64,000 nucleotides of DNA, taken from NCBI RefSeq assembly GCF_900116045.1, contig NZ_LT630450.1:465501-529500 (forward strand), in the 5' to 3' direction. The notes under the pieces are model-generated. The model saw only the letters and a program-made list of their open reading frames with translations, was not told the origin of the DNA and did no database searches. Position 1 is the stretch's first letter. Every line of letters starts with the position of its first letter. Shown one piece after another: positions 24,608 through 33,607 of this stretch. Origin of the DNA: Desulfovibrio piger. Lineage in GTDB: Bacteria > Desulfobacterota > Desulfovibrionia > Desulfovibrionales > Desulfovibrionaceae. The position numbers were made by a program, and so were the translations under genes.

Positions 24608-26180
24608 TTACGACTCCTTTACCTACAACCTGGTCCAGGCGTTCTATGCCCTGGGGCACGAGCCCGTGGTGCTGCGCAACGACGACCCCGCCATCCTGGA
24701 CATGGCCGTGGACCCCGCCCTGGAGATGGTCTGCATCTCGCCCGGGCCGGGACATCCCTCGCAAACAGGCTTCTGCCCCGAATTCCTGCGCCGCCTGCCG
24801 CATCATGTGCCGGTGCTGGGCGTCTGTCTGGGCCATCAGCTGCTGGGCCTGCATGCCGGGGCGCAGGTGGATGTGGGCCCCTGCATCATGCACGGCAAAC
24901 AGTCCGAGATCGTGCACGACGGCAGCGGCCTGTTCGAGGGCCTGCCCAATCCCATGAAGGTGGCCCGCTATCATTCGCTGGTGGTCCGTACCGGGGAAGA
25001 GGAGGGCAATGCCCTGTTCAAGGTGACGGCCCGGGCCCCCGAGGGCGAGGTCATGGCCCTGCAATACCGTGACAGGCCGTGGGTGGGGGTGCAGTTCCAT
25101 CCCGAATCCATCCTGACGCCGGACGGCCTGCGCCTGCTGGGCAACTTCCCCCAGGCCATCCTGCCCCGGCAGGGACGGGACGGCGGCATGGCCGAGGTGC
25201 TGGAGCATCTGGCACGCCGGGAGGATTTGACGGCAGACATGGCGGCACGCAGTTTTGGGGCGCTCATGGACGGCAAGCTCACGCCTGCCCAGGCCGGGAG
25301 CTTCCTCATGGGGCTGCGCATGAAGGGCGAAAGCGCTCTGGAGCTGGCCCATGCCACCCGGGCGGCCCTGGCCCGTGCCGTGCGCGTGGAAGGCATCCCT
25401 GGCCCGTGCATCGACGTGGTGGGGACCGGCGGTGACGGCCGCCATTCCTTCAACTGCTCCACGGCTACCTCGCTGGTGCTGGCAGGCATGGGCTACAAGG
25501 TGGTGAAGCACGGCAACCGGGCCGTCTCGTCCACCTGCGGCAGTGCCGATGCCCTGGAGAGCCTGGGCATCCCGCTGGATACCGATCCCGCGGCAGTGGC
25601 GGACATGGTGGCCAGGCGCAACTTCGCCTTCCTCTTCGCCCCGCATTTTCATCCGGCGTTCAAGAATATCGGCCCGTTGCGCAAGGAACTGGGGGTGCGC
25701 ACCCTGTTCAACCTGCTGGGCCCCATGATCAATCCGGCCCGGCCCAGCCATCTGCTCATGGGCGTGGCCCGGCCCGAGCTGGTGCCCCTGCTGGCCGATA
25801 CCCTGTCCCAGTCCGCGCTCTACCGGGCGGCGGTGGTCTGCGGGGCCGGCAACTATGACGAGCTGACGCCCATGGGCCCGGCCACGGCCATGCTGCTGCA
25901 CAACGGCAGCGTCCGGCCCCTTGAGCTGGATCCCGCCAGCTTCGGCTTCCAGAGCTGCACCCCGGAAGAGCTGGCGGTGGAGAGCCGTGAAGAAGCCGTG
26001 GCCGTGCTGCGGCGCCTGCTTGACGGTGAAGGCCCGCGCCCCATGCGCGACATGGTGGCCCTCAACGTGGGGCTGGCCATCTTCCTCATGGAAGAGAGCA
26101 TGCCGCTGGATGTCTGCATGGCCCGTGCCCGCGAAGCCGTACGTGCCGGTCTGGGGAGGAGGGTCCTCCATGCTGCTTGA
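24588..26180 (+). CDS. trpGD: Anthranilate synthase component II fused to anthranilate phosphoribosyltransferase
   Basis: A 530-residue fusion. Residues 1-195 are a class I glutamine amidotransferase with LLIDNYDSFTYN at the start, the nucleophile Cys in GVCLGHQ (about 78-84) and the triad HPES at about 168. Residues 200-530 are TrpD, with the PRPP loop DVVGTGGDGRHSFN (about 280) and KHGNRAVSS. The frame is continuous. It supplies ammonia to TrpE and transfers the phosphoribosyl group to anthranilate, as the E. coli TrpGD fusion does. The start overlaps trpE and the end overlaps trpC by 11 bases. Confidence 0.95.
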   Translation: MFLLIDNYDSFTYNLVQAFYALGHEPVVLRNDDPAILDMAVDPALEMVCISPGPGHPSQTGFCPEFLRRLPHHVPVLGVCLGHQLLGLHAGAQVDVGPCIMHGKQSEIVHDGSGLFEGLPNPMKVARYHSLVVRTGEEEGNALFKVTARAPEGEVMALQYRDRPWVGVQFHPESILTPDGLRLLGNFPQAILPRQGRDGGMAEVLEHLARREDLTADMAARSFGALMDGKLTPAQAGSFLMGLRMKGESALELAHATRAALARAVRVEGIPGPCIDVVGTGGDGRHSFNCSTATSLVLAGMGYKVVKHGNRAVSSTCGSADALESLGIPLDTDPAAVADMVARRNFAFLFAPHFHPAFKNIGPLRKELGVRTLFNLLGPMINPARPSHLLMGVARPELVPLLADTLSQSALYRAAVVCGAGNYDELTPMGPATAMLLHNGSVRPLELDPASFGFQSCTPEELAVESREEAVAVLRRLLDGEGPRPMRDMVALNVGLAIFLMEESMPLDVCMARAREAVRAGLGRRVLHAA

Positions 26181-26985
26181 GCGTTTTCTCTGGGCCAAGG
26201 CTGACGAAGTGGCACGGTTGCGGCGGCAGGAAAGGGAAGACGGCCTGCCTGCCCCCTACAGCGGGCAGCGCGGCGATTTTGCTGCGGCCCTGCAGGGGAG
26301 GAAGGAGGGCGCGCCGCTGGCCGTCATCGCGGAATTCAAGCAGGCTTCACCGTCCCGCGGGCGCATCTGCGACACCCTGACGGTGGAGGAGGCCGCCCGG
26401 CAGTATGTGAACGCCGGCGCGGGAGCCCTGTCCATCCTCACGGAGCGGCGCTTTTTTGCCGGTGAGCTGGACTTCCTGGGGCGGGCGGCCGCCCGCTGCC
26501 CCGGAACGCCCCTGCTGCGCAAGGACTTCATCTTCGATCCCCTGCAGGTGCGGGCCACGGCGGCCACCCCGGCAGCGGCCCTGCTGCTCATCGTGGCCCT
26601 GACCCCGGATGCCGCGCTGCTGCGGCGTCTGCGCGAGCAGGCGGAAAGTTTCGGCATGCAGGCCGTGGTGGAGGTCTGCGGCAGGAAGGATCTGGCGCTG
26701 GCCCGGGAGAGCGGGGCGCGCCTCATCCAGGTCAATGCCCGGGATCTGGACACGCTGCGGGTGGACAGACGTGCCTGCCTGGAACTGGCACGGCAGTTTC
26801 CGCCGGAGCAGGGCGAGATCTGGATCGCGGCCAGCGGCATGGATCGTCGCGGGCATCTGGAAGAAGCCGCCCGGGCCGGATTTTCCGCTGCGCTGGTGGG
26901 GACGGCCCTCATGGCGGACGGAGAACCCGGTGCCGCCTTGCACCGGCTGCTCCACGGCCGGGAGGAAGGGCATCATGCTGCTTAA
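26170..26985 (+). CDS. trpC: Indole-3-glycerol phosphate synthase
   Basis: A 271-residue TIM barrel with the IGPS motifs AVIAEFKQASPSRG (Lys and the phosphate loop, about 52-65), SILTERRFFAGELDFL, LLRKDFIFDPLQV and QVNARDLDTL, ending with SAALVGTALM. It closes the indole ring from carboxyphenylamino-deoxyribulose phosphate. It is separate from TrpF, unlike the E. coli TrpC-TrpF fusion. It overlaps both neighbours by about 11 bases. Confidence 0.95.
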   Translation: MLLERFLWAKADEVARLRRQEREDGLPAPYSGQRGDFAAALQGRKEGAPLAVIAEFKQASPSRGRICDTLTVEEAARQYVNAGAGALSILTERRFFAGELDFLGRAAARCPGTPLLRKDFIFDPLQVRATAATPAAALLLIVALTPDAALLRRLREQAESFGMQAVVEVCGRKDLALARESGARLIQVNARDLDTLRVDRRACLELARQFPPEQGEIWIAASGMDRRGHLEEAARAGFSAALVGTALMADGEPGAALHRLLHGREEGHHAA

Positions 26986-27589
26986 ATTTTGCGGGTTGCG
27001 GCGGCAGGAAGATGTGGCGCTGGCCGCCCGGCTGGGAGCCACGCACTGCGGTTTTGTGTTCCATGCGGGCAGCCCCCGCTGTGTGGATGCCGTGGCGGTC
27101 TCCCGTCTGGAGAGCGGCGCCATGCTGCGCGTGGGCGTTTTCACCGGGCAGGACAGCGGCGAGATAGCCCGCATCATGCGGCTGGCGCGACTGGACATGG
27201 CCCAGCTCCATGCCGGGCAGTCCGTGGAGTGTGCCCGGCGGCTGGGCCCTGAACGGGTGATCCGTGTCCTCTGGCCGCAGCGGTACGGGGATGCGGCCGC
27301 CCTGGAAGCCGCGGCAGGGCAGTATGCCGACAGCTGTGCCCTGTACCTGCTGGATGCCGGCAGGACAGGCGGCGGCAGCGGCCGCACGCTGGTCTGGGAA
27401 GACTTGGAAGATCTGCGTCTGCCCCATCCCTGGCTGCTGGCCGGGGGCATGTCGCCTGCCAATCTCCGGCAGGCCCTGGCACGGTGCCGTCCTGACGGCG
27501 TGGACTGCAATTCCGGCGTGGAAGATGCGCCGGGGCGGAAAAATGCCCGGGCCATGACGGACATGGCCCGGCTTGCCGGACGCTCCTGA
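26975..27589 (+). CDS. trpF: Phosphoribosylanthranilate isomerase
   Basis: A 204-residue TIM barrel beginning LKFCGLRRQEDV (catalytic Cys in the KFCG position), followed by GFVFHAGSPRCV, LLDAGRTGGGSGRT with the catalytic Asp, and GGMSPANLRQAL and DCNSGVEDAPGRKN for phosphate binding. It isomerises phosphoribosylanthranilate. The start overlaps trpC by 11 bases. A 124-base gap to trpB follows, with an imperfect GC-rich hairpin but no T run. Confidence 0.93.
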   Translation: MLLKFCGLRRQEDVALAARLGATHCGFVFHAGSPRCVDAVAVSRLESGAMLRVGVFTGQDSGEIARIMRLARLDMAQLHAGQSVECARRLGPERVIRVLWPQRYGDAAALEAAAGQYADSCALYLLDAGRTGGGSGRTLVWEDLEDLRLPHPWLLAGGMSPANLRQALARCRPDGVDCNSGVEDAPGRKNARAMTDMARLAGRS

Positions 27590-27713
27590 CGGGAGCGGGC
27601 GTCCGCTTTGGGGGGCGGGCGCGGGGACTGCTCCCGCCCGGGCTGGAGAGCCGGACGGATACACGGTATAAAAAACGATAAACGATACAGTTCAGATACA
27701 GTGGAGTACGACC

Positions 27714-28904
27714 ATGAAAAAAGGGTATTTTGGCGAATTTGGGGGATGTTTCGTTCCTGAATTGCTGATGCCGCCGCTGCTGGAAGTGGAAGCGGCCATG
27801 CGGGACATCATGCCGACGCAGCAATTCCAGGACGAGCTGCAGGATCTGCTGCACAACTATGCGGGACGGCCCACGCCCCTGACGTTCTGTCCGCGTCTTT
27901 CCGAAGAACTGGGGTTTGAACTGTGGCTCAAGCGTGAAGACCTGCTGCATTCCGGCGCCCACAAGATCAACAATACCCTGGGGCAGGCGCTGCTGGCCAA
28001 GTATATGGGCAAGACCGCCCTGGTGGCCGAGACCGGTGCCGGACAGCATGGTGTGGCCACGGCCGTGGCGGCCGCACGCCTGGGCATGAGCTGCACCATC
28101 TACATGGGGGCGGAAGACGTGGAGCGGCAGGCGCCCAACGTCATGCGCATGCGTCTGCTCGGTGCCACCGTGCATCCGGTGGAAAGCGGCTCGCGCACGC
28201 TCAAGGATGCCATCAACGAGGCCCTGCGTGCCTGGATCGTCAGCCAGCAGACCACGCATTACTGCTTCGGCACGGCTGCCGGGCCCCATCCCTTCCCCAC
28301 GCTGGTGCGCATGTTCCAGCAGGTCATCGGCCAGGAAGTGCGGGAACAGATGCTGGCCCGGGCCCGGCGCCTGCCGGACGCCGTGGTGGCCTGCGTGGGC
28401 GGCGGCTCCAATGCCATCGGCCTGTTCCATCCCTTCCTGGATGACGAGGGCGTGCGCATCATCGGCGTGGAAGCCGCCGGTACGGGCGAACCGGGCTGCT
28501 TCAATTCTGCGCCGCTCAATCTGGGCAGCCCCGGCGTACTGCACGGCAACCGCACCATGCTGCTCCAGAACCGTGACGGCCAGATCGAGCCTTCGCATTC
28601 TGTCTCGGCCGGGCTGGACTATCCCGGCGTGGGGCCGGAGCATGCCTTCCTGCACAAGACGGGCCGGGTGCGCTATGTGATGGTCCGTGATGCCCGGGCC
28701 CTGGCCGCTTTTGAAAAACTGTGCCATGCCGAAGGCATCCTGCCCGCCCTGGAATCCTCCCATGCCCTGGCCTGGGTGCTGGATCATCCCGAAGAGTTCG
28801 AGCCCGGCAGCAAGGTGGTGGTCAACCTCTCCGGCCGGGGGGACAAGGACCTGGCCATCGTGCGCAAAGCCCTGAACCTGCCGGAAAGCGGGGATATCTG
28901 CTAG
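27714..28904 (+). CDS. trpB: Tryptophan synthase beta chain
   Basis: A 396-residue PLP enzyme starting [12 protein letters not shown], with the PLP Lys in [13 protein letters not shown] (about 87), [13 protein letters not shown], and the phosphate loop [11 protein letters not shown]. It joins indole and serine. This is the standard TrpB1 length that pairs with TrpA. The gap to trpF suggests a leader of its own or processing, though all genes are co-directional. Confidence 0.96.
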   Translation: MKKGYFGEFGGCFVPELLMPPLLEVEAAMRDIMPTQQFQDELQDLLHNYAGRPTPLTFCPRLSEELGFELWLKREDLLHSGAHKINNTLGQALLAKYMGKTALVAETGAGQHGVATAVAAARLGMSCTIYMGAEDVERQAPNVMRMRLLGATVHPVESGSRTLKDAINEALRAWIVSQQTTHYCFGTAAGPHPFPTLVRMFQQVIGQEVREQMLARARRLPDAVVACVGGGSNAIGLFHPFLDDEGVRIIGVEAAGTGEPGCFNSAPLNLGSPGVLHGNRTMLLQNRDGQIEPSHSVSAGLDYPGVGPEHAFLHKTGRVRYVMVRDARALAAFEKLCHAEGILPALESSHALAWVLDHPEEFEPGSKVVVNLSGRGDKDLAIVRKALNLPESGDIC

Positions 28905-29097
28905 AGCGGCAGCCCCACCGGCGGGCGCGTGGAAAGGCACGTTCCCCTGCAAGGGAACGCCGCTCCCGCGTCATGTGGCCGGAGCCTGCAAAATGGCCCT
29001 ATCCCGGTGCCCGCGTCGAAATGGCGCCGGCAGGGGGCCCTATGGAACAACAGCCATAACGGGGGCGGTCGTCAACGACCGCTCCGGGAGTTTCACC
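28905..29097 (+). promoter_or_regulatory. trpB-trpA intercistronic region with two hairpins
   Basis: No gene. CGTTCCC/GGGAACG (28940-28959) and GCGGTCGT/ACGACCGC (29065-29082) form stable hairpins; neither has a T run. The second lies 15 bases before the trpA start and could affect its translation. Confidence 0.45.
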
Positions 29098-29865
29098 ATG
29101 CATATCCTTGAAGAAAAGATCCGTGCGGCCCGTGCGGACGGGCGCCATGCCCTGATCCCCTTTGTGACTTTTGGTTTCCCCGATGAAAAACGTTTCTGGC
29201 CCGCGCTGGTGGAGCTGGACGAGAGCGGGGCGGACATCATCGAGATCGGGGTCCCCTTTTCCGACCCTGTGGCCGACGGGCCTGTGGTGGAGGAAGCCTC
29301 GCGCCGGGTCCTGAGCGACGGCGTCTGCCTGGCCCGGATCATGGAAGAGCTGAAATTGCGTGCCGGGGTCTTCCGTGCGGGCATCGTCCTGATGGGCTAC
29401 CTGAACCCCTTCCTGCAATACGGGGTGGAGAAACTGGCGGTGGAGGCCCGTGAGGCCGGTGTGCACGGCTTCATCATCCCGGATCTGCCCTATGAGGAAT
29501 CCGGGGAGATCCGCCGTATCCTCGCCGCGCAGGGGCTGGCCCTGATCGCGCTGGTGGGGCCCAATACCTCGGAGGAGAGGATGCGTCTGTATGCGGAGGT
29601 CAGCGAGGGCTATGTCTATGTGGTCTCGGCCATGGCGACCACCGGCCAGCGTGCCCGCATGGAGATGCAGGTGGCCGAGACCCTGCAGCGGGCCCGTTCC
29701 GTGTTCCGTCTGCCGCTGGCGCTGGGCTTCGGCCTGGAACAGCCGGAGCAGCTGGCCGGCCTGCCGCCGGACACCCTGCCCGATGCCGTGGTTTTCGGCA
29801 GCGCGTTGCTGAAACATCTGGATGCCGGCAAATCCGCGGCCCAGTTCCTCGCGCGCTGGAAGTGA
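29098..29865 (+). CDS. trpA: Tryptophan synthase alpha chain
   Basis: A 255-residue TIM barrel with ALIPFVTFGFPDE, the catalytic Glu in IIEIGVPFSDPVADGPVVE and the catalytic Asp of the same run, and a C-terminal VVFGSALLKHL phosphate site. It cleaves indole glycerol phosphate and channels indole to TrpB. ATG 29098 fits the family N-terminus; the open frame extends upstream to 28975 without homology. Last gene of the trp operon. Confidence 0.94.
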   Translation: MHILEEKIRAARADGRHALIPFVTFGFPDEKRFWPALVELDESGADIIEIGVPFSDPVADGPVVEEASRRVLSDGVCLARIMEELKLRAGVFRAGIVLMGYLNPFLQYGVEKLAVEAREAGVHGFIIPDLPYEESGEIRRILAAQGLALIALVGPNTSEERMRLYAEVSEGYVYVVSAMATTGQRARMEMQVAETLQRARSVFRLPLALGFGLEQPEQLAGLPPDTLPDAVVFGSALLKHLDAGKSAAQFLARWK

Positions 29866-29932
29866 CCTGGGGGAGGCGTCGTTTTTTAATCCGGTGGGGG
29901 CAGTGCCGTGTGCTGGTCCTCACCGGGAACGG

Positions 29933-29968
29933 GGGCCGTTTCTGCTGGTGCAGGGCGGCCCTTTTTTT
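29933..29968 (+). terminator. trp operon terminator
   Basis: GGGCCG (29933-29938) pairs with CGGCCC (29956-29961), followed by seven T. Confidence 0.65.
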
Positions 29969-29994
29969 GTGGGGGAGGCAGAGGATTTTTTTTC

Positions 29995-30023
29995 TTGACT
30001 TTGAAATTCGTTTTCAATTAAGT
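29995..30023 (+). promoter_or_regulatory. Promoter with a Fur-like operator
   Basis: TTGACT (29995-30000) and TTAAGT (30018-30023) are 17 bases apart, and the spacer is the palindrome TTGAAATTCGTTTTCAA. Such AT-rich dyads between -35 and -10 are typical of Fur repression, and the genes downstream include feoB. Confidence 0.6.
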
Positions 30024-30075
30024 TGGATTTGCAGCATGTGGGGGCTGAGCGTGAAAACAAGATAAGGAGCCATAT

Positions 30076-30351
30076 ATGTGCGTCACTCTCATCGGCGGAA
30101 TGGACAGACTCAAGCAGGACTATATCGCCGCTGCCCGTCAGGGAGGGGCAACCCTCAAATGCATCAGCCGCAACGAGCGGAATTTTGTGGACAAGATCGG
30201 CAACCCTGATGCCATCATCGTGTTCACCAACAAAGTCTCGCATGAGGCCAAGCGCAAAGCTCTGCTGCATGCCCGTTCCCGCAACATCCCCATCCATCTG
30301 GTGCACTCCTGCGGCGTGTCCAGCCTGCGTGATTGTTTGTCGTCTTCATAA
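30076..30351 (+). CDS. DUF2325 domain protein
   Basis: A 91-residue protein of the DUF2325 type: CVTLIGGMDRLKQDY at the start, the DAIIVFTNKVSHEAKRKAL middle and the HSCGVSSLRDCL end. It contains conserved-looking Cys residues. The family function is unknown. It is the first gene behind a Fur-like operator and upstream of feoB, in the place usually held by feoA, so a role in iron uptake or iron response is inferred. Confidence 0.8.
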   Translation: MCVTLIGGMDRLKQDYIAAARQGGATLKCISRNERNFVDKIGNPDAIIVFTNKVSHEAKRKALLHARSRNIPIHLVHSCGVSSLRDCLSSS

Positions 30352-30354
30352 ATA

Positions 30355-30412
30355 TTGACATTCATTTTCAAGTTGAGTAGGGTTCGGGAAATGAAATTCG
30401 TTTTTTCGAACC
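30355..30412 (+). promoter_or_regulatory. Second promoter and Fur-like elements before feoB
   Basis: TTGACA (30355-30360) and TAGGGT (30378-30383) are 17 bases apart, with CATTTTCAAG in the spacer. A second AT-rich dyad, ATGAAATTCGTTTTTTC, follows within a hairpin bounded by GGTTCG and CGAACC (30381-30412). feoB may thus have its own iron-controlled start. Confidence 0.5.
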
Positions 30413-30466
30413 CTTACCTTTGTTTTGCCCATTGGTCACACAAGGCCTCAAAGAGGAGTTTTTGGA

Positions 30467-32689
30467 ATGAGTGCTGAAGCCCGGTTTGATGGTGGTCAGG
30501 GAAAAATGGCCACGGGAGCGTTGCGGATCGCTCTGGCAGGCAATCCCAACTGTGGCAAGACCACGGTGTTCAATGCCTATACAGGCGCGCGACAGCATGT
30601 GGGCAACTATCCCGGCGTCACGGTGGACCGCAAGGAAGGCCATGTGCGCCACGGCAACGCCGACATCACCCTGGTGGACCTGCCCGGTACCTATTCCCTG
30701 ACCGCCTACTCCATGGAAGAGCTGGTGGCCCGTGCCGAGCTGGGCAGCGGCGATGTCCAGGCCGTCATCAACGTGGTGGATGCCTCGGCCCTGGAACGCA
30801 ACCTGCTGCTGACCGTGCAGATGATGGAGATGGGCCTGCCGGTGGTGCTGGTCTGCAATATGATGGACGAAGCCCGCAAGGCCGGGGTGCATATCGACAT
30901 GGACCGGCTGTCCAGGATGATGGGCATCCCTGTGGTCTCCGCCGTGGCCCGTACCGGAGAGGGCCTGCAGCAGGCCCTTGGCGAGGCGGTGCGCCTGGCC
31001 GGGCAAGGGAAGCGCCGGGTGCTGGAGATCAATTACGGCGCGGACATCGACGAGGGGCTGCGGGCCATGTGCGGGATCATCCGGCGTGAGGGCCTGCTGC
31101 CGAAGTATGAGCCCCACTGGATCGCCGTGAAGCTCATGGAAGGTGACGCCGAGATCCGCAAGGAAGTGCAGCAGGCCGGCAGCGCCGCCGCGGCCGAACT
31201 GGATGCCGTGCGCCGCAAGGTGGCAGAGCATATCCGTACCGCGCACAACATCTCCATGGAAGCCTACATCACGGATGCCCGCTACGGGTATATCCGCGGT
31301 CTGCTGCGTGACGGCGTGGTGCGCCAGGATGCCGGCAAGGACCGTCTGGCCCTTTCCGACAAACTGGACAAGGTGCTGACCAATGCCTTTTTCGGGCCGC
31401 TCATCATGCTGGTCGTGCTGTACGGCCTGTTCTATGTGACCATCGAGGTCGGTGCCTATCCGCAGGGCTGGGTGGAAGACGGCTGCGCCGCGCTGGGGGA
31501 ATTTTTTGCCGGCATCATCCCTGAAGGGGAGCTGCAGTCCCTGGTGGTGGACGGCATCATCGGCGGCGTGGGCGGCGTGCTCAGTTTCGCGCCCCTCATC
31601 GTCATCATGTTCGCCCTCATCGCCTTCCTGGAGGACAGCGGCTACATGGCGCGCATCGCCTATATGATGGACCGCATCTTCCGCGCTTTCGGCCTGCACG
31701 GCGCCTCTGTCATGCCCTATATCATCGCGGGCGGTATCGCGGGCGGCTGCGCCATCCCCGGCGCCATGGCCACGCGTACCCTGCGCAGCCCCAAGGAAAA
31801 ACTGGCGACCCTGCTGACCCTGCCGTACATGAGCTGCGGCGCCAAGCTGCCCGTGTTCCTGCTGCTGGCCGCGGCATTCTTTGGCGATCAGGCTCCGACG
31901 GTGATGATGCTGGTCATGCTGTCGGGCTGGGTCTTTGCCCTGCTGGTGGCCCGCCTGCTGCGTTCCACCATCATCAAGGGCGAGGCGACCCCCTTCGTCA
32001 TGGAACTGCCGCCCTACCGTCTGCCCACCCTGTTCAGCGTGCTCATGCACTGTTGGGAACGTACCTGGATGTATGTGAAAAAGGCCGGTACCGTGATCCT
32101 GGCCATCTCCATCATCATCTGGGCCGGTCTGACCTATCCCAAGCTGGATGAAGCCGATTCGGCCAGGTTCGACACGCGGATCGAGCAGCTCACGGCCCAG
32201 CTGGACGCCCTGCCTGACGAAGACGAAGGCCGCGCTGCCCTGGAAGAGCAGATCACCAGGCTGGAAGAAGAGAAAGGCGCCGCCGAGCTGGCTTACAGCT
32301 ATGCCGGTCGCCTGGGCAAGGCCATCGAGCCCCTGACCCTGCCCGCCGGTTTTGAATGGCGTACGGACATCGCCCTGCTGGCCGGTGTGGCCGCCAAGGA
32401 AGCTGTTGTCTCCACCATGGGCACGGCGTACTCCCTTGGTGATGTGGATCCCGAAGATGCCCAGAACCTGGGCCAGCTTTTGCGGAGCAACCCCAACTGG
32501 AACAAGGCCACGGCCCTTTCCCTGATGCTCTTCGTGCTGCTGTATTCGCCCTGCTTCGTCTCCCTGGTGGTCATCCAGCGTGAGGCCGGGGGCTGGCGCT
32601 GGCTGATCTTCAGCATGGTCTTCAATACGCTGCTGGCCTTTGCCGTCTCCGTAGCAGCCTACCAGATCGGGCTGGTGGTCTGGGACTAG
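30467..32689 (+). CDS. feoB: Ferrous iron transport protein B
   Basis: A 740-residue protein. Residues 15-190 are a G domain with G1 GNPNCGKTTVFN, G3 DLPGTYSL and NMMDEA. The membrane part follows, with two Gate motifs (FAPLIVIMFALIAFLEDSGYMAR in part, and TLPYMSCGAKLPV) and a coiled region near 570-610. It carries Fe(II) across the inner membrane. AGAGGAG precedes ATG 30467. No feoA is visible; a DUF2325 gene lies upstream and both are behind Fur-like sites. Confidence 0.95.
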   Translation: MSAEARFDGGQGKMATGALRIALAGNPNCGKTTVFNAYTGARQHVGNYPGVTVDRKEGHVRHGNADITLVDLPGTYSLTAYSMEELVARAELGSGDVQAVINVVDASALERNLLLTVQMMEMGLPVVLVCNMMDEARKAGVHIDMDRLSRMMGIPVVSAVARTGEGLQQALGEAVRLAGQGKRRVLEINYGADIDEGLRAMCGIIRREGLLPKYEPHWIAVKLMEGDAEIRKEVQQAGSAAAAELDAVRRKVAEHIRTAHNISMEAYITDARYGYIRGLLRDGVVRQDAGKDRLALSDKLDKVLTNAFFGPLIMLVVLYGLFYVTIEVGAYPQGWVEDGCAALGEFFAGIIPEGELQSLVVDGIIGGVGGVLSFAPLIVIMFALIAFLEDSGYMARIAYMMDRIFRAFGLHGASVMPYIIAGGIAGGCAIPGAMATRTLRSPKEKLATLLTLPYMSCGAKLPVFLLLAAAFFGDQAPTVMMLVMLSGWVFALLVARLLRSTIIKGEATPFVMELPPYRLPTLFSVLMHCWERTWMYVKKAGTVILAISIIIWAGLTYPKLDEADSARFDTRIEQLTAQLDALPDEDEGRAALEEQITRLEEEKGAAELAYSYAGRLGKAIEPLTLPAGFEWRTDIALLAGVAAKEAVVSTMGTAYSLGDVDPEDAQNLGQLLRSNPNWNKATALSLMLFVLLYSPCFVSLVVIQREAGGWRWLIFSMVFNTLLAFAVSVAAYQIGLVVWD

Positions 32690-32738
32690 ACCCGTACAGG
32701 CTGAACGTCCGGCGGCGGGTAACGGCCGCCGTCATGCG

Positions 32739-32768
32739 GGAGGGGCTTTCTGGAGCCCCTCCTTTTTT
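32739..32768 (+). terminator. feoB terminator
   Basis: GGAGGGGCT (32739-32747) pairs with AGCCCCTCC (32754-32762), followed by six T. Confidence 0.85.
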
Positions 32769-33172
32769 GGGCTTTCTGCGGCGGTCATGGCACAAGGAGC
32801 CCGGCGGGGGCTGTATGGAGCGCAGGGCCGCTCGCGCGGCCATCCCGCAGCGGTCTGGGATGACAATCCCGTCCATCCCCGTTCGCCTGCAGGCCGCGGG
32901 CATGCCGGACAGCGAGACCGGAAGATGCCGCCCCGGCAGACTGTCTGCAGGGAGAGGGGACTTCCCCTGCCTTGACAAAGGCTGCGGAGCACGGGCATTA
33001 TCCCCACGATGGGGCATTCCCTGATCCGGCGGACATGCGGTCCGCAGAGCAAGGACGCGTGCGCAGCCACATGGTCGGACTGTGCACGAAAAGGAGATGC
33101 CCGGACTCACGACGGGGCCGTTTCGTCCGCATGCGGTGCGCCGTGGCAAAGAGCAGACAAAGGAGTGTTCAT
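32769..33172 (+). promoter_or_regulatory. Intergenic region with a promoter and long leader
   Basis: No supportable gene. TTGACA (32972-32977) and CATTAT (32996-33001), 18 bases apart, would start a leader of about 165 bases before the gene at 33173. GC-rich short dyads are present, but no known RNA family was recognised. Confidence 0.45.
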
Positions 33173-33601
33173 ATGTCCGCTGACTGGAGCAAGGGCGTTG
33201 AAGAACTGGTGCAGGCCTGGCAGAGCGATCCCCTGAATGCCCGCGCGGCCTTCTTGGCATATCGTGACTATCTGGCGGGCCTGGAGAACGTTTCGCTGGA
33301 GTTCAAGGCCCGCCCGGGCGTCAGCTATTCGCTGCGTGCGCGCAATGCCGCCCAGAAACGGCGAGAGCTGTTCGTTCTGGTGGATGTGGTGGATGACGAA
33401 CCGGAAAGCCGCTGGCTGTCGGTCTGCTTTTATGCCGACATGATCCAGGATCCTGACGAGCTGGGCGACTATGTGCCGGCCGGGCTCATGGGCGAGGATG
33501 CCTGCTGCTTCAATCTGGATGAAGATGATGACGCCATGCGTGCCTACATCGCCGACCGCATCGCCGAGGCTGCCCGCAGCGCGGCGGAGGGCAAGGAGTA
33601 G
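33173..33601 (+). CDS. Acidic protein of unknown function
   Basis: A 142-residue soluble, acidic protein. ATG 33173 is chosen because AAGGAG lies just before it. It begins with a helix (SADWSKGVEELVQAWQ) and has a central stretch ELFVLVDVVDDEPESRWLSVCFYADMIQDPDELGDYVPAGLMGEDACCFN suggestive of a compact alpha/beta domain. No family is recognised. It ends 6 bases before the exonuclease gene, so the two are an operon. Confidence 0.7.
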   Translation: MSADWSKGVEELVQAWQSDPLNARAAFLAYRDYLAGLENVSLEFKARPGVSYSLRARNAAQKRRELFVLVDVVDDEPESRWLSVCFYADMIQDPDELGDYVPAGLMGEDACCFNLDEDDDAMRAYIADRIAEAARSAAEGKE

Positions 33602-33607
33602 CCCCGT

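Noticed and set aside
32622..33260. 212-codon minus-strand frame after feoB
   Set aside because: It overlaps the feoB end, the terminator and a promoter, with Arg/Pro-rich random-looking sequence.
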